Shown: piece after piece, positions 37,869-46,265 of the stretch
Layout: the number at the start of each line of letters is the position of its first letter
How positions within the stretch are numbered: position 1 is the first letter of the stretch
From: Bradyrhizobium sp. LMTR 3
GTDB taxonomy: Bacteria > Pseudomonadota > Alphaproteobacteria > Rhizobiales > Xanthobacteraceae
Direction of reading: 5' to 3'
NCBI RefSeq assembly: GCF_001693485.1
Contig: NZ_MAXC01000012.1
Location: 682,001-746,000, forward strand
DNA: 64,000 bases
Notes under the pieces: generated by a model
What the model saw: the letters and a program-made list of their open reading frames with translations, nothing else
What the model was told of the DNA's origin: nothing
Databases searched by the model: none
Made by a program: the position numbers and the translations under genes

Positions 37869-39032
37869 TTAGATCTTTTCCGCCTCGATCAAACCATCCA
37901 GAACGTTCAGCGCTTCCAGCAAATAGTAGGAGCCGAAGATCGTCTCAGCATTGGTCGCCGAATCCCGTAAACGAGCGTCGCGCCGCTTATTGAAGCAGGC
38001 GCCGACCAGCATGCCTTGCGAGCGGGTCTCCCCTGCCCCGACGGGCGTAAGGTAGCCGTTGATCAGAGCGAGCGCGATGCGCTCGCCTGCATCCTGATAT
38101 TTCGCGCGGAGATCGGCGGACGGCGCAAGCCGCCCCAGCTTGAGCAGCGCCGAGCAGACGATCGCAGTAGCCGCCGTATCGGTCTCTGTATTGGGGATTG
38201 CCGGATCATCGAAATCCCAGAACGCCACCAGGCCGGGGGGGACGTGCGACAGCCACCAGTCGGCGCCCGCGATCAGCTGCTCCATCCAGCGCTTTTCCTG
38301 CGGACGATGGGCAAGCGCGACCGCGGCATAGACGAGACCCCAAGCCTGGGCCCGCGCCCAAACGCTGCTCTCGCTAAAGCCCTTGTGGGTAAAATGGCGG
38401 ACGACCTTGCCGTTCGCTGGATTGAGCTCGCTCGACTGCACGATCGAACCGTCAGGCCGCATGTGAATATCCAGCACCCGCGTGGTATGTCGCGCGGCGA
38501 CGTCAGCGAACGATGCTTCCCCCGTCTTCTCTGCCGCCCAGAACAGGAGAGGAACCGCTTGCAAGGAATCGATGCTGCTGAAGGAGTTGCCTACGTCCTC
38601 CGACTCCTCGGCGTCACCACCAAGCGGAATGAGATCGAGCCTCGGGTCATATTGACCCTTCAGCGATTGGGCAGCATCCAGCGCCAATGTCGCGGCATCC
38701 TTGTCTGCACACAGGATGTCGCCAAGTGCAACGCCGTAGTAGAACCCAAAGCCCTTGAACGCAGTTTGCAGATGCGCCCGCGGCTCTAGCCGGCTGCTCC
38801 ACAGTCGGGCAGCATCCAGGTATCTGGAGCTCCCCGTGCGTCGCGCAAACAACCACAACATGCCCGGCCACGCGCCGCCGGTCCAGTCGCCGTCGACAGT
38901 CGTCGTCCATTTTCCCGTCGCGGCCTCGGCCCAGTGCGGGAACTCCGATTGCAGGCTCTCGAGCGTCTGATCGACTCGGCAGCGCATCCGTTCGATTGCC
39001 TGTTCCCATCGCGGTTTGGCTGTGCTCACCAT
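37869..39032 (-). CDS. GH88-type hydrolase 2, lacking one catalytic Asp
   Basis: A 387-residue protein with the GH88 barrel: GDWTGGAWPGMLWLFARRTG near 48-67, SSIDSLQAVPLLFWAA with D155 as one catalytic Asp, and VWARAQAWGLVYAAVAL further on. The other family Asp (HDxGF) is not present; the equivalent segment reads KGFGF at 93-97, with Gly in place of Asp. It may use another residue or have a different role. It shares a strand with the DapA-like lyase downstream and the MaoC gene upstream. A decayed copy of its middle part lies at 44560-44768. Confidence 0.85.
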   Translation of the reverse strand: MVSTAKPRWEQAIERMRCRVDQTLESLQSEFPHWAEAATGKWTTTVDGDWTGGAWPGMLWLFARRTGSSRYLDAARLWSSRLEPRAHLQTAFKGFGFYYGVALGDILCADKDAATLALDAAQSLKGQYDPRLDLIPLGGDAEESEDVGNSFSSIDSLQAVPLLFWAAEKTGEASFADVAARHTTRVLDIHMRPDGSIVQSSELNPANGKVVRHFTHKGFSESSVWARAQAWGLVYAAVALAHRPQEKRWMEQLIAGADWWLSHVPPGLVAFWDFDDPAIPNTETDTAATAIVCSALLKLGRLAPSADLRAKYQDAGERIALALINGYLTPVGAGETRSQGMLVGACFNKRRDARLRDSATNAETIFGSYYLLEALNVLDGLIEAEKI

Positions 39033-39099
39033 TTCCTCCAGTTGCCTTCTCCGGCCACCTCTTCTCTCTACATAAATGTGCGATCGCCTTCGGTATCGC

Positions 39100-39555
39100 C
39101 TAGAACGTAGGCCGCTTCGTCGCGTTGCGCGTCCATTTGAGGTGATGCTTGCCTACGGCGACGAGTTCGCCATGCTGGTTGGTGACGTCCACATTGGCAA
39201 GCGTGCGGCGGCGCTCCTGGTCGATTTCGCTGATGGTATAGGTCACTGTCACCGTATCGTTGATGTAGACGGGCTTCAGAAACCGCACGCCATCGTAGCC
39301 GAGCGATACGGGCGTCGTATCGATGCCCTTTCGCAGGCTTTCTTCAATCATTCGGGTCGAGGCCGTTGAAATGAATCCGACCATCAGCGCGCCATGGGCA
39401 ATGCGCTTGCCGTAAATCGAATGGCTCATGAATTCGTCGTCGACGTGATTTTGCGAAAGATCACCGGTCAGACCCGCAAAGAGATAGATATCGGACTCTC
39501 CGACCGTCTTCGAAAATCGAACGCTATCGCCGACGTTCGCCTGCATCACAGTCAT
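39100..39555 (-). CDS. MaoC-like hydratase 2
   Basis: A 151-residue hot-dog protein: DIYLFAGLTGDLSQNHVDDE followed by YGKRIAHGALMVGF is the MaoC motif, with Asn-His in the catalytic positions instead of the more usual Asn-Pro-hydrophobic-His. RFLKPVYINDTVTVTYTI matches the partner at 33123. Likely (R)-specific enoyl-CoA hydration in the same CoA-thioester route. It lies about 50 nt downstream of the ABC ATPase gene and 70 nt upstream of GH88-type gene 2, all on the minus strand, so one long operon is likely. Confidence 0.88.
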   Translation of the reverse strand: MTVMQANVGDSVRFSKTVGESDIYLFAGLTGDLSQNHVDDEFMSHSIYGKRIAHGALMVGFISTASTRMIEESLRKGIDTTPVSLGYDGVRFLKPVYINDTVTVTYTISEIDQERRRTLANVDVTNQHGELVAVGKHHLKWTRNATKRPTF

Positions 39556-39608
39556 TGTTCTTGCCTTTCCGCTGTTCGATATTCAAAGTGCATGACGCGT
39601 ACAGACGA

Positions 39609-40706
39609 CTATCTAATCGCCATTTCCGTTTTATCGTCGAAGAATTGCAGCGCCTTGGCATCCACCCACATCTGCACGCTGGCATGAGGGCTGACCTCCG
39701 TCTCGGGCGAAATACGCGATGCCATTATCGTGCTGTCCGCAACGTTGAGAGCGATCACCTGTTCCGAACCAAGTTGCTCGGTGACGGTGACGACGCCGCT
39801 GAAGGATGAGCCCGCATTGTCTGAAGGAATTCCAAACCGTATATGCTCGGGCCGGATACCTAGAGTCACCGTCTTGGCGCCATGCTTGCGCAGGACCGCC
39901 GCCTGTTCGAGCGGCAACTCGACCTTGAAATCCTTCGCCTGCGCCGACATGACGCCGAGTTCTTCGACAAGCTCGACTTTCATAAAGTTCATTGCAGGCG
40001 CCCCGATGAAGCTCGCGACGAACCGGTTGGCCGGTCGATTGTATATCTGCAGCGGCGTGCCGATCTGCTGAATCCAGCCTTCCTTCATGACCACAACCCG
40101 GTCACCAAGCGTCATCGCCTCAACCTGATCATGGGTGACATAGACCGATGTGGTAGGCACGCGCTCGCGCAGCGCCTTGATCTCGATCCGCATCTGCGCA
40201 CGCAGCTTGGCATCGAGGTTCGAGAGGGGTTCGTCGAACAGGAAGACTTGTGGCCGCCGTACGATACACCGTCCAAGAGCCACACGCTGCTGCTGGCCGC
40301 CGGAGAGTTGAAACGGCTTGCGTGCCATGAGCGGCTCCAGACCGAGCATTTGCGTCGCGCGGGTGACTTCGCTCGTAATTTCCGTTTCCGGGACTTTCCG
40401 GTTTCGCAGCCCGAATGCCAGATTGTCGAACACCGTCATGTGCTGATAGAGCGCATAGTTCTGAAATACCATCGCGATGTCACGATCCTTTGGCGGCAGA
40501 TCATTGACGACTTTGTCTCCGATCCGGATCGTCCCGGCGCTGATGTTCTCGAGACCGGCGATCATGCGAAGCGTCGTCGACTTGCCACATCCAGATGGAC
40601 CGACTAGCACCACGAATTCACCGGCTGCGATATTGAGGTTTACCTCGTGCACAACCTTAAATGTGCCGTACTTTTTTACGACGTCCTGTAGAGTGACCTC
40701 TGCCAT
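39609..40706 (-). CDS. Sugar ABC transporter ATPase (MalK/UgpC-like)
   Basis: The start at 40706 (MAEVTLQDVVKKYG) has AGGAAGG upstream and gives 365 residues. Walker A GPSGCGKST, signature LSGGQQQRVALGR, Walker B VFLFDEPLSNLDA and the H-loop VYVTHDQVEA are all intact. The last 120 residues form the TOBE/MalK regulatory domain (TLGIRPEHIRFG). It is the shared type of ATPase for oligosaccharide and glycerol-phosphate importers. It follows the two permeases directly. Confidence 0.95.
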   Translation of the reverse strand: MAEVTLQDVVKKYGTFKVVHEVNLNIAAGEFVVLVGPSGCGKSTTLRMIAGLENISAGTIRIGDKVVNDLPPKDRDIAMVFQNYALYQHMTVFDNLAFGLRNRKVPETEITSEVTRATQMLGLEPLMARKPFQLSGGQQQRVALGRCIVRRPQVFLFDEPLSNLDAKLRAQMRIEIKALRERVPTTSVYVTHDQVEAMTLGDRVVVMKEGWIQQIGTPLQIYNRPANRFVASFIGAPAMNFMKVELVEELGVMSAQAKDFKVELPLEQAAVLRKHGAKTVTLGIRPEHIRFGIPSDNAGSSFSGVVTVTEQLGSEQVIALNVADSTIMASRISPETEVSPHASVQMWVDAKALQFFDDKTEMAIR

Positions 40707-40731
40707 GAACCTTCCTCTTGAGTCGCGCCGG

Positions 40732-41544
40732 TTACATGCGCAGCCCGCGAATGACGTATTTCTGACCAAAGATGGTCACCAGCAGCGCTGGCATCATCGC
40801 AAGCACGGCTGTCGCGCTCATCAAATTCCATTCCGTTCCGGTCTCGGTGACGAATTGCGCCATAGTCGACGTGATCAGGGGCGTACGCTTGCCTGATAGG
40901 ATCAGGGCGAACAAAAACTCATTCCACGTCGAGAGCCAGCAAAGGATCGCAAGCGCAGCTATCCCCGGCATCGCGGCAGGAAGCGCGACTCGGTAGAACG
41001 CCCCCCATCGGGTGCAGCCGTCGATCAGGGCCGCATATTCCATCGACGGGTTGATGCCATCGAAAAAACCCTTCATCAGCCATGAGAAGAAGCAGACGTG
41101 CACCGCGATGTGCGGCAGTAACAGACCGATATACGTGTCGTAGATCCCAAGGCGGGTATTGACCAGATAAAGCGGCAGAACCCAAGAGATGTAGGGAACG
41201 GTACGGAAGATGTAGATGGTGGCGAACCAGCTGCGCTGGATCCAGCCGCCGAAGCGCGACAGCATGTAACCGCTGCCGACCGTGATGCCCAGCGACAGGA
41301 TGGTGGCCAACGTCGAAAGCACGAAGCTGTTCCACATCGCTTCCACCACCTGCGACTGATGCAGCACCTCGACGAAGTTGTTGAACGTGAAATTTGTGCC
41401 GCGCCAGATGTAGAATACGCCAGACGCGGGACGGATCGATGTCACACCAAGTATCGCAATCGGCCCGACGAACACAACGAAGATCACGGCGATGCTGATC
41501 GCGAAGATAGCACGCCGCAGCGCATGAAGGGCGAGCGCAATCAT
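40732..41544 (-). CDS. Sugar ABC transporter permease (MalG-like)
   Basis: A 270-residue inner-membrane protein with six hydrophobic segments and the EAA loop near residues 180-200 (EYAALIDGCTRWGAFYRVALPAAMPGI), where the ATPase docks. The start overlaps the upstream permease stop by 4 nt (41541-41544). It ends 25 nt before the ATPase start. Confidence 0.93.
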   Translation of the reverse strand: MIALALHALRRAIFAISIAVIFVVFVGPIAILGVTSIRPASGVFYIWRGTNFTFNNFVEVLHQSQVVEAMWNSFVLSTLATILSLGITVGSGYMLSRFGGWIQRSWFATIYIFRTVPYISWVLPLYLVNTRLGIYDTYIGLLLPHIAVHVCFFSWLMKGFFDGINPSMEYAALIDGCTRWGAFYRVALPAAMPGIAALAILCWLSTWNEFLFALILSGKRTPLITSTMAQFVTETGTEWNLMSATAVLAMMPALLVTIFGQKYVIRGLRM

Positions 41545-42446
41545 CGCGACACCTCCATGCTACGGTTAACGAGCCTATAGAGGCCAACCCCAACAAACAG
41601 CATGATGAGCGCGCCGATCCCGGCAGCGGCCGCGGCGCGACCGATGTCCAAATCCACGAAAGCCAGTACATAGGCGTAGACGCTGAACACTTCCGTTGAT
41701 CGGGCAGGCCCGCCGCCAGTCAGAATCCAGACCTGGTCGAAAGTGCGGAACGCGTCAATTGCGCGGATCAGGACACAGACGATGATCACTGGACGCAGCA
41801 TTGGGAGCGTAACGCGCCTGAAGATGCACCACGGCGTTGCGGCATCGATCCGCGCGGCCTCGAAGGGTTCGGGCGGCAGTCCCTGCATGGCGGCCAGCAG
41901 GATGATGGTGAACCACGGTGTCCAGATCCATATGTCTGTCATGATGACCAGCGCAAAGCTCGGCCAGCGATCGGAGAGCCAGGCGACATCGGGAAGGCCC
42001 AGGCATGAGAGGAAAATCGTAATTACACCAAACTGATCGTTGAAAGACCACCTCATCATGGTCGCGGTGATAACAGGCGCAATCGTCAGCGGCAGTAAGA
42101 TGATGGTCCGCATAATTGCCCGGCCAAAGAACGGACGATTGAGCAATGATGCCAGTGCTAAGCCGAGTGCAACGGATACGCCGACCGAGAGAATCATCAG
42201 GACAAACGTATTGGGTAGAACCATCTTCAAGAATACAGGGTCGGTGAAGACGGCGATGTACTGCTTTGGGCCGACCCAGGTCCTTTGCGGGTTAACAAGC
42301 GACCATTCGCGGAAGCTTGCATTCATTCCGATCAAGATCGGAATGATCTCGAAACAAACGAGAACGATGCCAGCCGGCGCGATGAGAAAAAGCATGAAGC
42401 GCTCTTTCTCATCGACTCCAAATTTCGTGGAACGAGCGGTCATCAA
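41541..42446 (-). CDS. Sugar ABC transporter permease (MalF/UgpA-like)
   Basis: A 301-residue inner-membrane protein with six hydrophobic segments and the EAA motif EAARIDAATPWCIFRRVTLPML. It overlaps its neighbours on both sides by 4 nt, showing tight coupling of binding protein, two permeases and ATPase in one operon. Confidence 0.93.
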   Translation of the reverse strand: MMTARSTKFGVDEKERFMLFLIAPAGIVLVCFEIIPILIGMNASFREWSLVNPQRTWVGPKQYIAVFTDPVFLKMVLPNTFVLMILSVGVSVALGLALASLLNRPFFGRAIMRTIILLPLTIAPVITATMMRWSFNDQFGVITIFLSCLGLPDVAWLSDRWPSFALVIMTDIWIWTPWFTIILLAAMQGLPPEPFEAARIDAATPWCIFRRVTLPMLRPVIIVCVLIRAIDAFRTFDQVWILTGGGPARSTEVFSVYAYVLAFVDLDIGRAAAAAGIGALIMLFVGVGLYRLVNRSMEVSR

Positions 42447-43741
42447 TCGTTGGCCGTAGCGCCGGCATGAATGGCATCGGAGCCGGCCTTAAGGGTGGCA
42501 GCAATATCCTCACGCTTGCCCTTCATCGCGCGGATCAGGGTGTCCGAATAGACCTTGTGCACAGTGGCCCAGTTGCGGAAATAGTAGGCAGCATGGACAT
42601 GATCAGGCTTGAACAGGATCGTGTGGAGCCTGCGCCAGGTCGCGTCGTTCTTTTCGAGTGTGCGCCAGACGTCGGTGTTCGGCGGCGGGCCTCCGGTCTG
42701 ATTCCACTGCTCGATCTGACCGTCGGGATCGCCGAGCATGGCGCCAAGCAGCTTTTTGGCCGCCGTCTTGCGATCATTCGGAAGAGTCTTTGGGATTGAC
42801 CAGCCCCACACGTCTATCCAGGTGTGGACGCCATTGCTCATGGGGCCGACCGGAAATGGCGCAATGCCGACCTTTCCTGCGATCGATGACCTCTCGGCGT
42901 TATTGAAGGTGCCGAGGAAAGTAGTATCGGCCACAGTAAAGGCGGCGTCACCGGCCTGGAAGATCGCATTTGCCTCATCGCGCGAATAGGTCGTCATGCC
43001 GGGCGGGCTTATCTTCTTGCTGTTGAGAGCATCCCACCAAAACTCCGCGGTCTGCACCTGGCACGGAGAGTAGATCATTGGCTTCCAACCGTTTGCCGCA
43101 AGCTTCTTGTTGTCGCGCTCATAGGCGGGTGCATAGACGTCGCAACTGTTGTTCCAAAGCGTCCACCAGAAGCTGAAGAAAGTGTTGGTGTAACTCATGC
43201 CGCCGACATAACCCCACTTCACCTTCTTTTCGGACTGCAGGGTCTGACTGATCTTGACGAGATCGTCCCATGTCTTAGGCAATTTCGCCTCGGAAATGAG
43301 ATCGGTGCGATAAAACAGAATGCCGGCCGTCGTCGTCATCGATACCGCCGTCGTCTTTCCGTCGGCAGTGTGGAACGGCTCAAGCTGCCCCACCTCGACC
43401 TTGCGCGCATTGGGAACATCCTCAAGCGGTTCAAGATACTGGGCGAGATCCTGTCCCCAGTCGTCATTGTTCCAGATGATGTCGCATTGGTCATTGGCCC
43501 CGGAGGTCAACATCTGGGTGATCTTCGGCAAATAGACGGTGTAGGACGTCACCGTTTTATTCAGCTTAACGCGTTGATTGGCCGCCCATTTCTCTAGGAT
43601 CGCGACGTTTGCGACTTGCACCGGATGGTTGATGTAACAGATGCTCAGCGCTGTTTCTGCTTGTGCCGATGTCGAAGAGCAAACGGCACAAAAGCCGCCG
43701 CCGACAAGAAGCGCGCGCGCAAGCTTATTCTCTAGTCCCAT
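42443..43741 (-). CDS. Oligosaccharide-binding protein of ABC importer (MalE-like)
   Basis: The start at 43741 (MGLENKLARALLVGGG) is set by an AGGAGGAA ribosome binding site; an ATG seven codons earlier lacks one. Residues 1-28 are a Sec signal ending SAQA. The 432-residue product is a type 1 extracellular binding protein, with tryptophan- and aspartate-rich lobes (DQCDIIWNNDDWGQDL; FPVGPMSNGVHTWIDVWGW) fit for carbohydrate. It is the first gene of the minus-strand importer operon. The promoter should lie between 43742 and about 43800. Confidence 0.92.
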   Translation of the reverse strand: MGLENKLARALLVGGGFCAVCSSTSAQAETALSICYINHPVQVANVAILEKWAANQRVKLNKTVTSYTVYLPKITQMLTSGANDQCDIIWNNDDWGQDLAQYLEPLEDVPNARKVEVGQLEPFHTADGKTTAVSMTTTAGILFYRTDLISEAKLPKTWDDLVKISQTLQSEKKVKWGYVGGMSYTNTFFSFWWTLWNNSCDVYAPAYERDNKKLAANGWKPMIYSPCQVQTAEFWWDALNSKKISPPGMTTYSRDEANAIFQAGDAAFTVADTTFLGTFNNAERSSIAGKVGIAPFPVGPMSNGVHTWIDVWGWSIPKTLPNDRKTAAKKLLGAMLGDPDGQIEQWNQTGGPPPNTDVWRTLEKNDATWRRLHTILFKPDHVHAAYYFRNWATVHKVYSDTLIRAMKGKREDIAATLKAGSDAIHAGATAND

Positions 43742-43796
43742 GGCATTCCTCCTCTTCGGCAAAGCGCGCTTCTACAGAAGCTTATGTTCTCGTTCG

Positions 43797-44000
43797 GTTG
43801 AGAGATGCCACAGAATCAACGGCAGCTTCTCTCCTAGAGATCCTTCAATTGCCGAGCGCCTAGCCGAGCTCCTTCAGGATTTCTTCCGTCTGCGCCCCGA
43901 ATGTTCTGCGGCGGCAAACTACTTCCGGCACCTGGCCGTCGTAACACACGGGGCGGCTGACGACGCTAATCAGCGCCTTGTCGCTTTTGACGCCGATTAA
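43797..44000 (-). pseudogene. C-terminal fragment of a CaiB-type CoA transferase
   Basis: The minus strand reads VSRPVCYDGQVPEVV, then FGAQTEEILKELG, nearly the C-terminus of the CoA transferase at 44761 (VSHPICYDGEVPEVR, LGAQTEEILKELG). The DNA is alignable with about 44775-44975 almost base by base. The remaining 350 N-terminal codons are absent; upstream sequence passes straight into repeat copy B. It is a leftover of a duplication. Confidence 0.8.
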
Positions 44001-44350
44001 GCGGAAGTATCGGCGAACGGAGCGGGAGAGCGTTAGGACGCATTTCCGAATTTCTTGTACTTTCTTACGTGCAATCTGGATGGTGCGGCGACCCATTCGC
44101 TGCGACGCACACTCACTTCTGCGCTGACAAGTGCGCGGGTTCTACGAGCCGCTGCGCACGAATGCCGAAAAGTACAAGTACTCGCATACTGTGCTAATGC
44201 AGGCACAGCATCTTCTACTGGTTTGGAAGAATAAGCCCACACGTGCCGGGCAGCCGAAGCTTGCGTCCGGGTTCGCGGATTATCGAGGCCACGAGAAAGG
44301 AGCGGCAGCTCGAAAGATCAAATCCATCATCATGGCTAGGCCACCAACAT
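43993..44350 (+). repeat. Diverged duplicated segment, copy B
   Basis: Partner of copy A at 31300-31650, same orientation, sharing TTAGGACG, TGTACTTTCTTACGTG, GCCGAAGCTTGC and the closing ATCATGGC. It sits between a CaiB fragment and a GH88 fragment, so this 1-kb stretch is built from pieces of the surrounding module. Confidence 0.7.
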
Positions 44351-44559
44351 GATTTATATGCATTGGTTGGCGATTTCTGTGGCCTCCATTTCAACCACGG
44401 ATATGTCAGACCACGCGTTTCAAGATGCGGATCATTCAGGTTGGCTTTCTGTCCATCGCGATCGGATACATGGCAGCAAATGCACCGAGCCCGCTCAGTG
44501 TCGGACCGATATGACGCCATTTTCGTGCTCCGGTCTATCGCCGCGACACCATCATGCAA
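44351..44559. other. Unassigned spacer between repeat B and GH88 fragment
   Basis: No gene seen. The sequence does not align by eye with the stretch following copy A. Confidence 0.3.
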
Positions 44560-44768
44560 AGCTGTTGTACCGCCGTTTAGTTCTGATGATCGCGGGTCCT
44601 CGAAATCCCCGAACGACACCATGCGAGCAGTACGTGCGACAGCTACCAGTCGCGCCCGCGGTCACCTGCTGCATCCAGCGGGTTTCCTGCTCACGATGAG
44701 CTAGCGCGATGGGGGACATAGAGGAGACAAGGGCCTGCGCGCCCTCAAACGTTGCTGTAGCTAAAGCA
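44560..44768 (-). pseudogene. Fragment of GH88-type hydrolase gene
   Basis: The DNA aligns with about 38190-38370 inside GH88-type gene 2. Shared landmarks are GGACGTGCGACAGCCACCAG against AGTACGTGCGACAGCTACCA, TGCATCCAGCGGGTTTCCTGC against TCCATCCAGCGCTTTTCCTGC, and the junction CAAACGTTGCTGTAGCTAAAG against CAAACGCTGCTCTCGCTAAAG. It carries stops and shifts and is not functional. Its end supplies the last bases, including the stop codon, of the CoA transferase at 44761. Confidence 0.72.
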
Positions 44769-45975
44769 CTTTTGGATCAAGAGATGTCACAGAGCCGACG
44801 GCACCCCTGTCGTAGAGATCCTTCAATTGCCGAGCATCGTAGCCGAGCTCCTTCAGGATTTCTTCCGTCTGCGCCCCGAGCTTCTGCGGCGGCAAACGTA
44901 CCTCTGGCACCTCGCCGTCGTAACAAATGGGATGGCTGACGAGGGTAATCGGAGCCCCCGTCGCCCCTTTCACGACCTGGAAGCTCTTGTTGTGAATGAC
45001 CTGCGGGTCGACGACGACATCTGAATAGTCATTGATGCGCGCGTGCCAGATTCCGCGAGCCTCAAGCAGCGCAAGGCACTCCGATGTCGTGCGTTTGGCG
45101 ATGTTGGCCGCAATTGCTGCCGATGCCTGGTCGCGCCGCCGATAAGCTTCCGTGTCGGGAACGCGCTGATCGGCGGGAAGCGAAAACACATCCGCCAGCA
45201 CGTCGAGCGATCCGAGGGAGATCGCGATGTGTCCGTCACGGGTGGCATAGATGCCGTAAGGTGCGCCGTAATACCATCCTGCGATCGGACCCGGCTGGCG
45301 CACATCGTCCGGTCTCTGCCCGTTGAGATAGCAGGTGAAGGACTCCATCTGCAGGTCGAGGGCTGCTGACAACAGACTGACATCGACCCGACACCCCTGC
45401 CCCGTGCGCGCTTTCCTCACCAATGCGGCCAGGATGCCAGCCGCAAAAAGAACCGCCCCGTGATGATCAACTGCCGAAACACCTACGGCGCGCGGGCCGT
45501 GCTCGCGGCTTCCGGTGATGGTTGCAAGCCCCGCCAACGCTTGAATCAAGAGGTCCTGGCCGGGTCGATTGACGTACGGCCCGTCTGCGCCATATCCGGA
45601 CGCTGCGGCATAGATGATATCTGGCTTGATGCTCCTGGCGTCCTCATAGCCAAGCCCCAGCTTGTTGAGCACGCCAGGCCGGAAATTCTCGGTGAGGACA
45701 TCCGACGTTGCGATCAGTTTTTTCGCAACAGCAACCGCGTCCGGCTTCTTGAGATCGAGCGTTAGACTACGCTTGTTGCGATTGCCGGTCAGGAGCAGCA
45801 TCGATTGACCATCTACCTGCTTGTCCGCCCCGCCCCATTTCCGCTGGAAGGCGCCGTCCGGCGGCTCCACAGCGATCACGTCGGCGCCGAGATCGGCCAG
45901 AAATTGCACACCCATCGGGCCCATCAGGAAGTGGTTGAAGCTGAGGACGCGAATGCCCTTGAGAAGATCGACCAT
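44761..45975 (-). CDS. CaiB/BaiF-type CoA transferase 2
   Basis: The start at 45975 (MVDLLKGIRVLSFNHFLMGP) aligns with the family N-terminus; a longer frame to 46023 adds 16 residues without a ribosome binding site. It has 404 residues with NRNKRSLTLDLKKPDAVAVA, LTENFRPGVLNKLGLGYEDA and the catalytic Asp in GVSAVDHHGAVLFAAG. It is homologous to the transferase at 31933. Its promoter contains the palindrome CTGAAATCGTTTTCAG 58 nt before the start and it is divergent from a LacI gene. The last codons and stop appear to derive from the adjoining GH88 fragment, so the native C-terminus may be slightly changed. Confidence 0.9.
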   Translation of the reverse strand: MVDLLKGIRVLSFNHFLMGPMGVQFLADLGADVIAVEPPDGAFQRKWGGADKQVDGQSMLLLTGNRNKRSLTLDLKKPDAVAVAKKLIATSDVLTENFRPGVLNKLGLGYEDARSIKPDIIYAAASGYGADGPYVNRPGQDLLIQALAGLATITGSREHGPRAVGVSAVDHHGAVLFAAGILAALVRKARTGQGCRVDVSLLSAALDLQMESFTCYLNGQRPDDVRQPGPIAGWYYGAPYGIYATRDGHIAISLGSLDVLADVFSLPADQRVPDTEAYRRRDQASAAIAANIAKRTTSECLALLEARGIWHARINDYSDVVVDPQVIHNKSFQVVKGATGAPITLVSHPICYDGEVPEVRLPPQKLGAQTEEILKELGYDARQLKDLYDRGAVGSVTSLDPKVL

Positions 45976-46032
45976 ACGTTCTTTTTGGCTCTCTCTAACT
46001 ATCTCACGAAATGTCGGCGACATCCCGCGCTT

Positions 46033-46048
46033 CTGAAATCGTTTTCAG
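46033..46048 (-). promoter_or_regulatory. Palindromic operator CTGAAATCGTTTTCAG, copy 2
   Basis: Identical in all 16 positions to 33661-33676. It sits in the divergent promoter between CoA transferase 2 and the LacI regulator at 46266, the most common position for a LacI operator. Confidence 0.75.
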
Positions 46049-46265
46049 GATTATTGGTCCCACCGCCCAGCGGAGTCAAGCGCGTTAAGCGCCGCACTTT
46101 CGGAATATGGCCGCCGGCGCGCTCTGCTTGATGTGGCTTAGGCGCGCGCATACTGTTCAACGGAACCACCGATCTCGTTCACAGTGCGCTTGAGATAGCG
46201 GCCCTCCCGGTGGTTTAACTCGAATGGTGTTAACAGCCCGTTTTGGGACAATCCGAGCAGATCAG

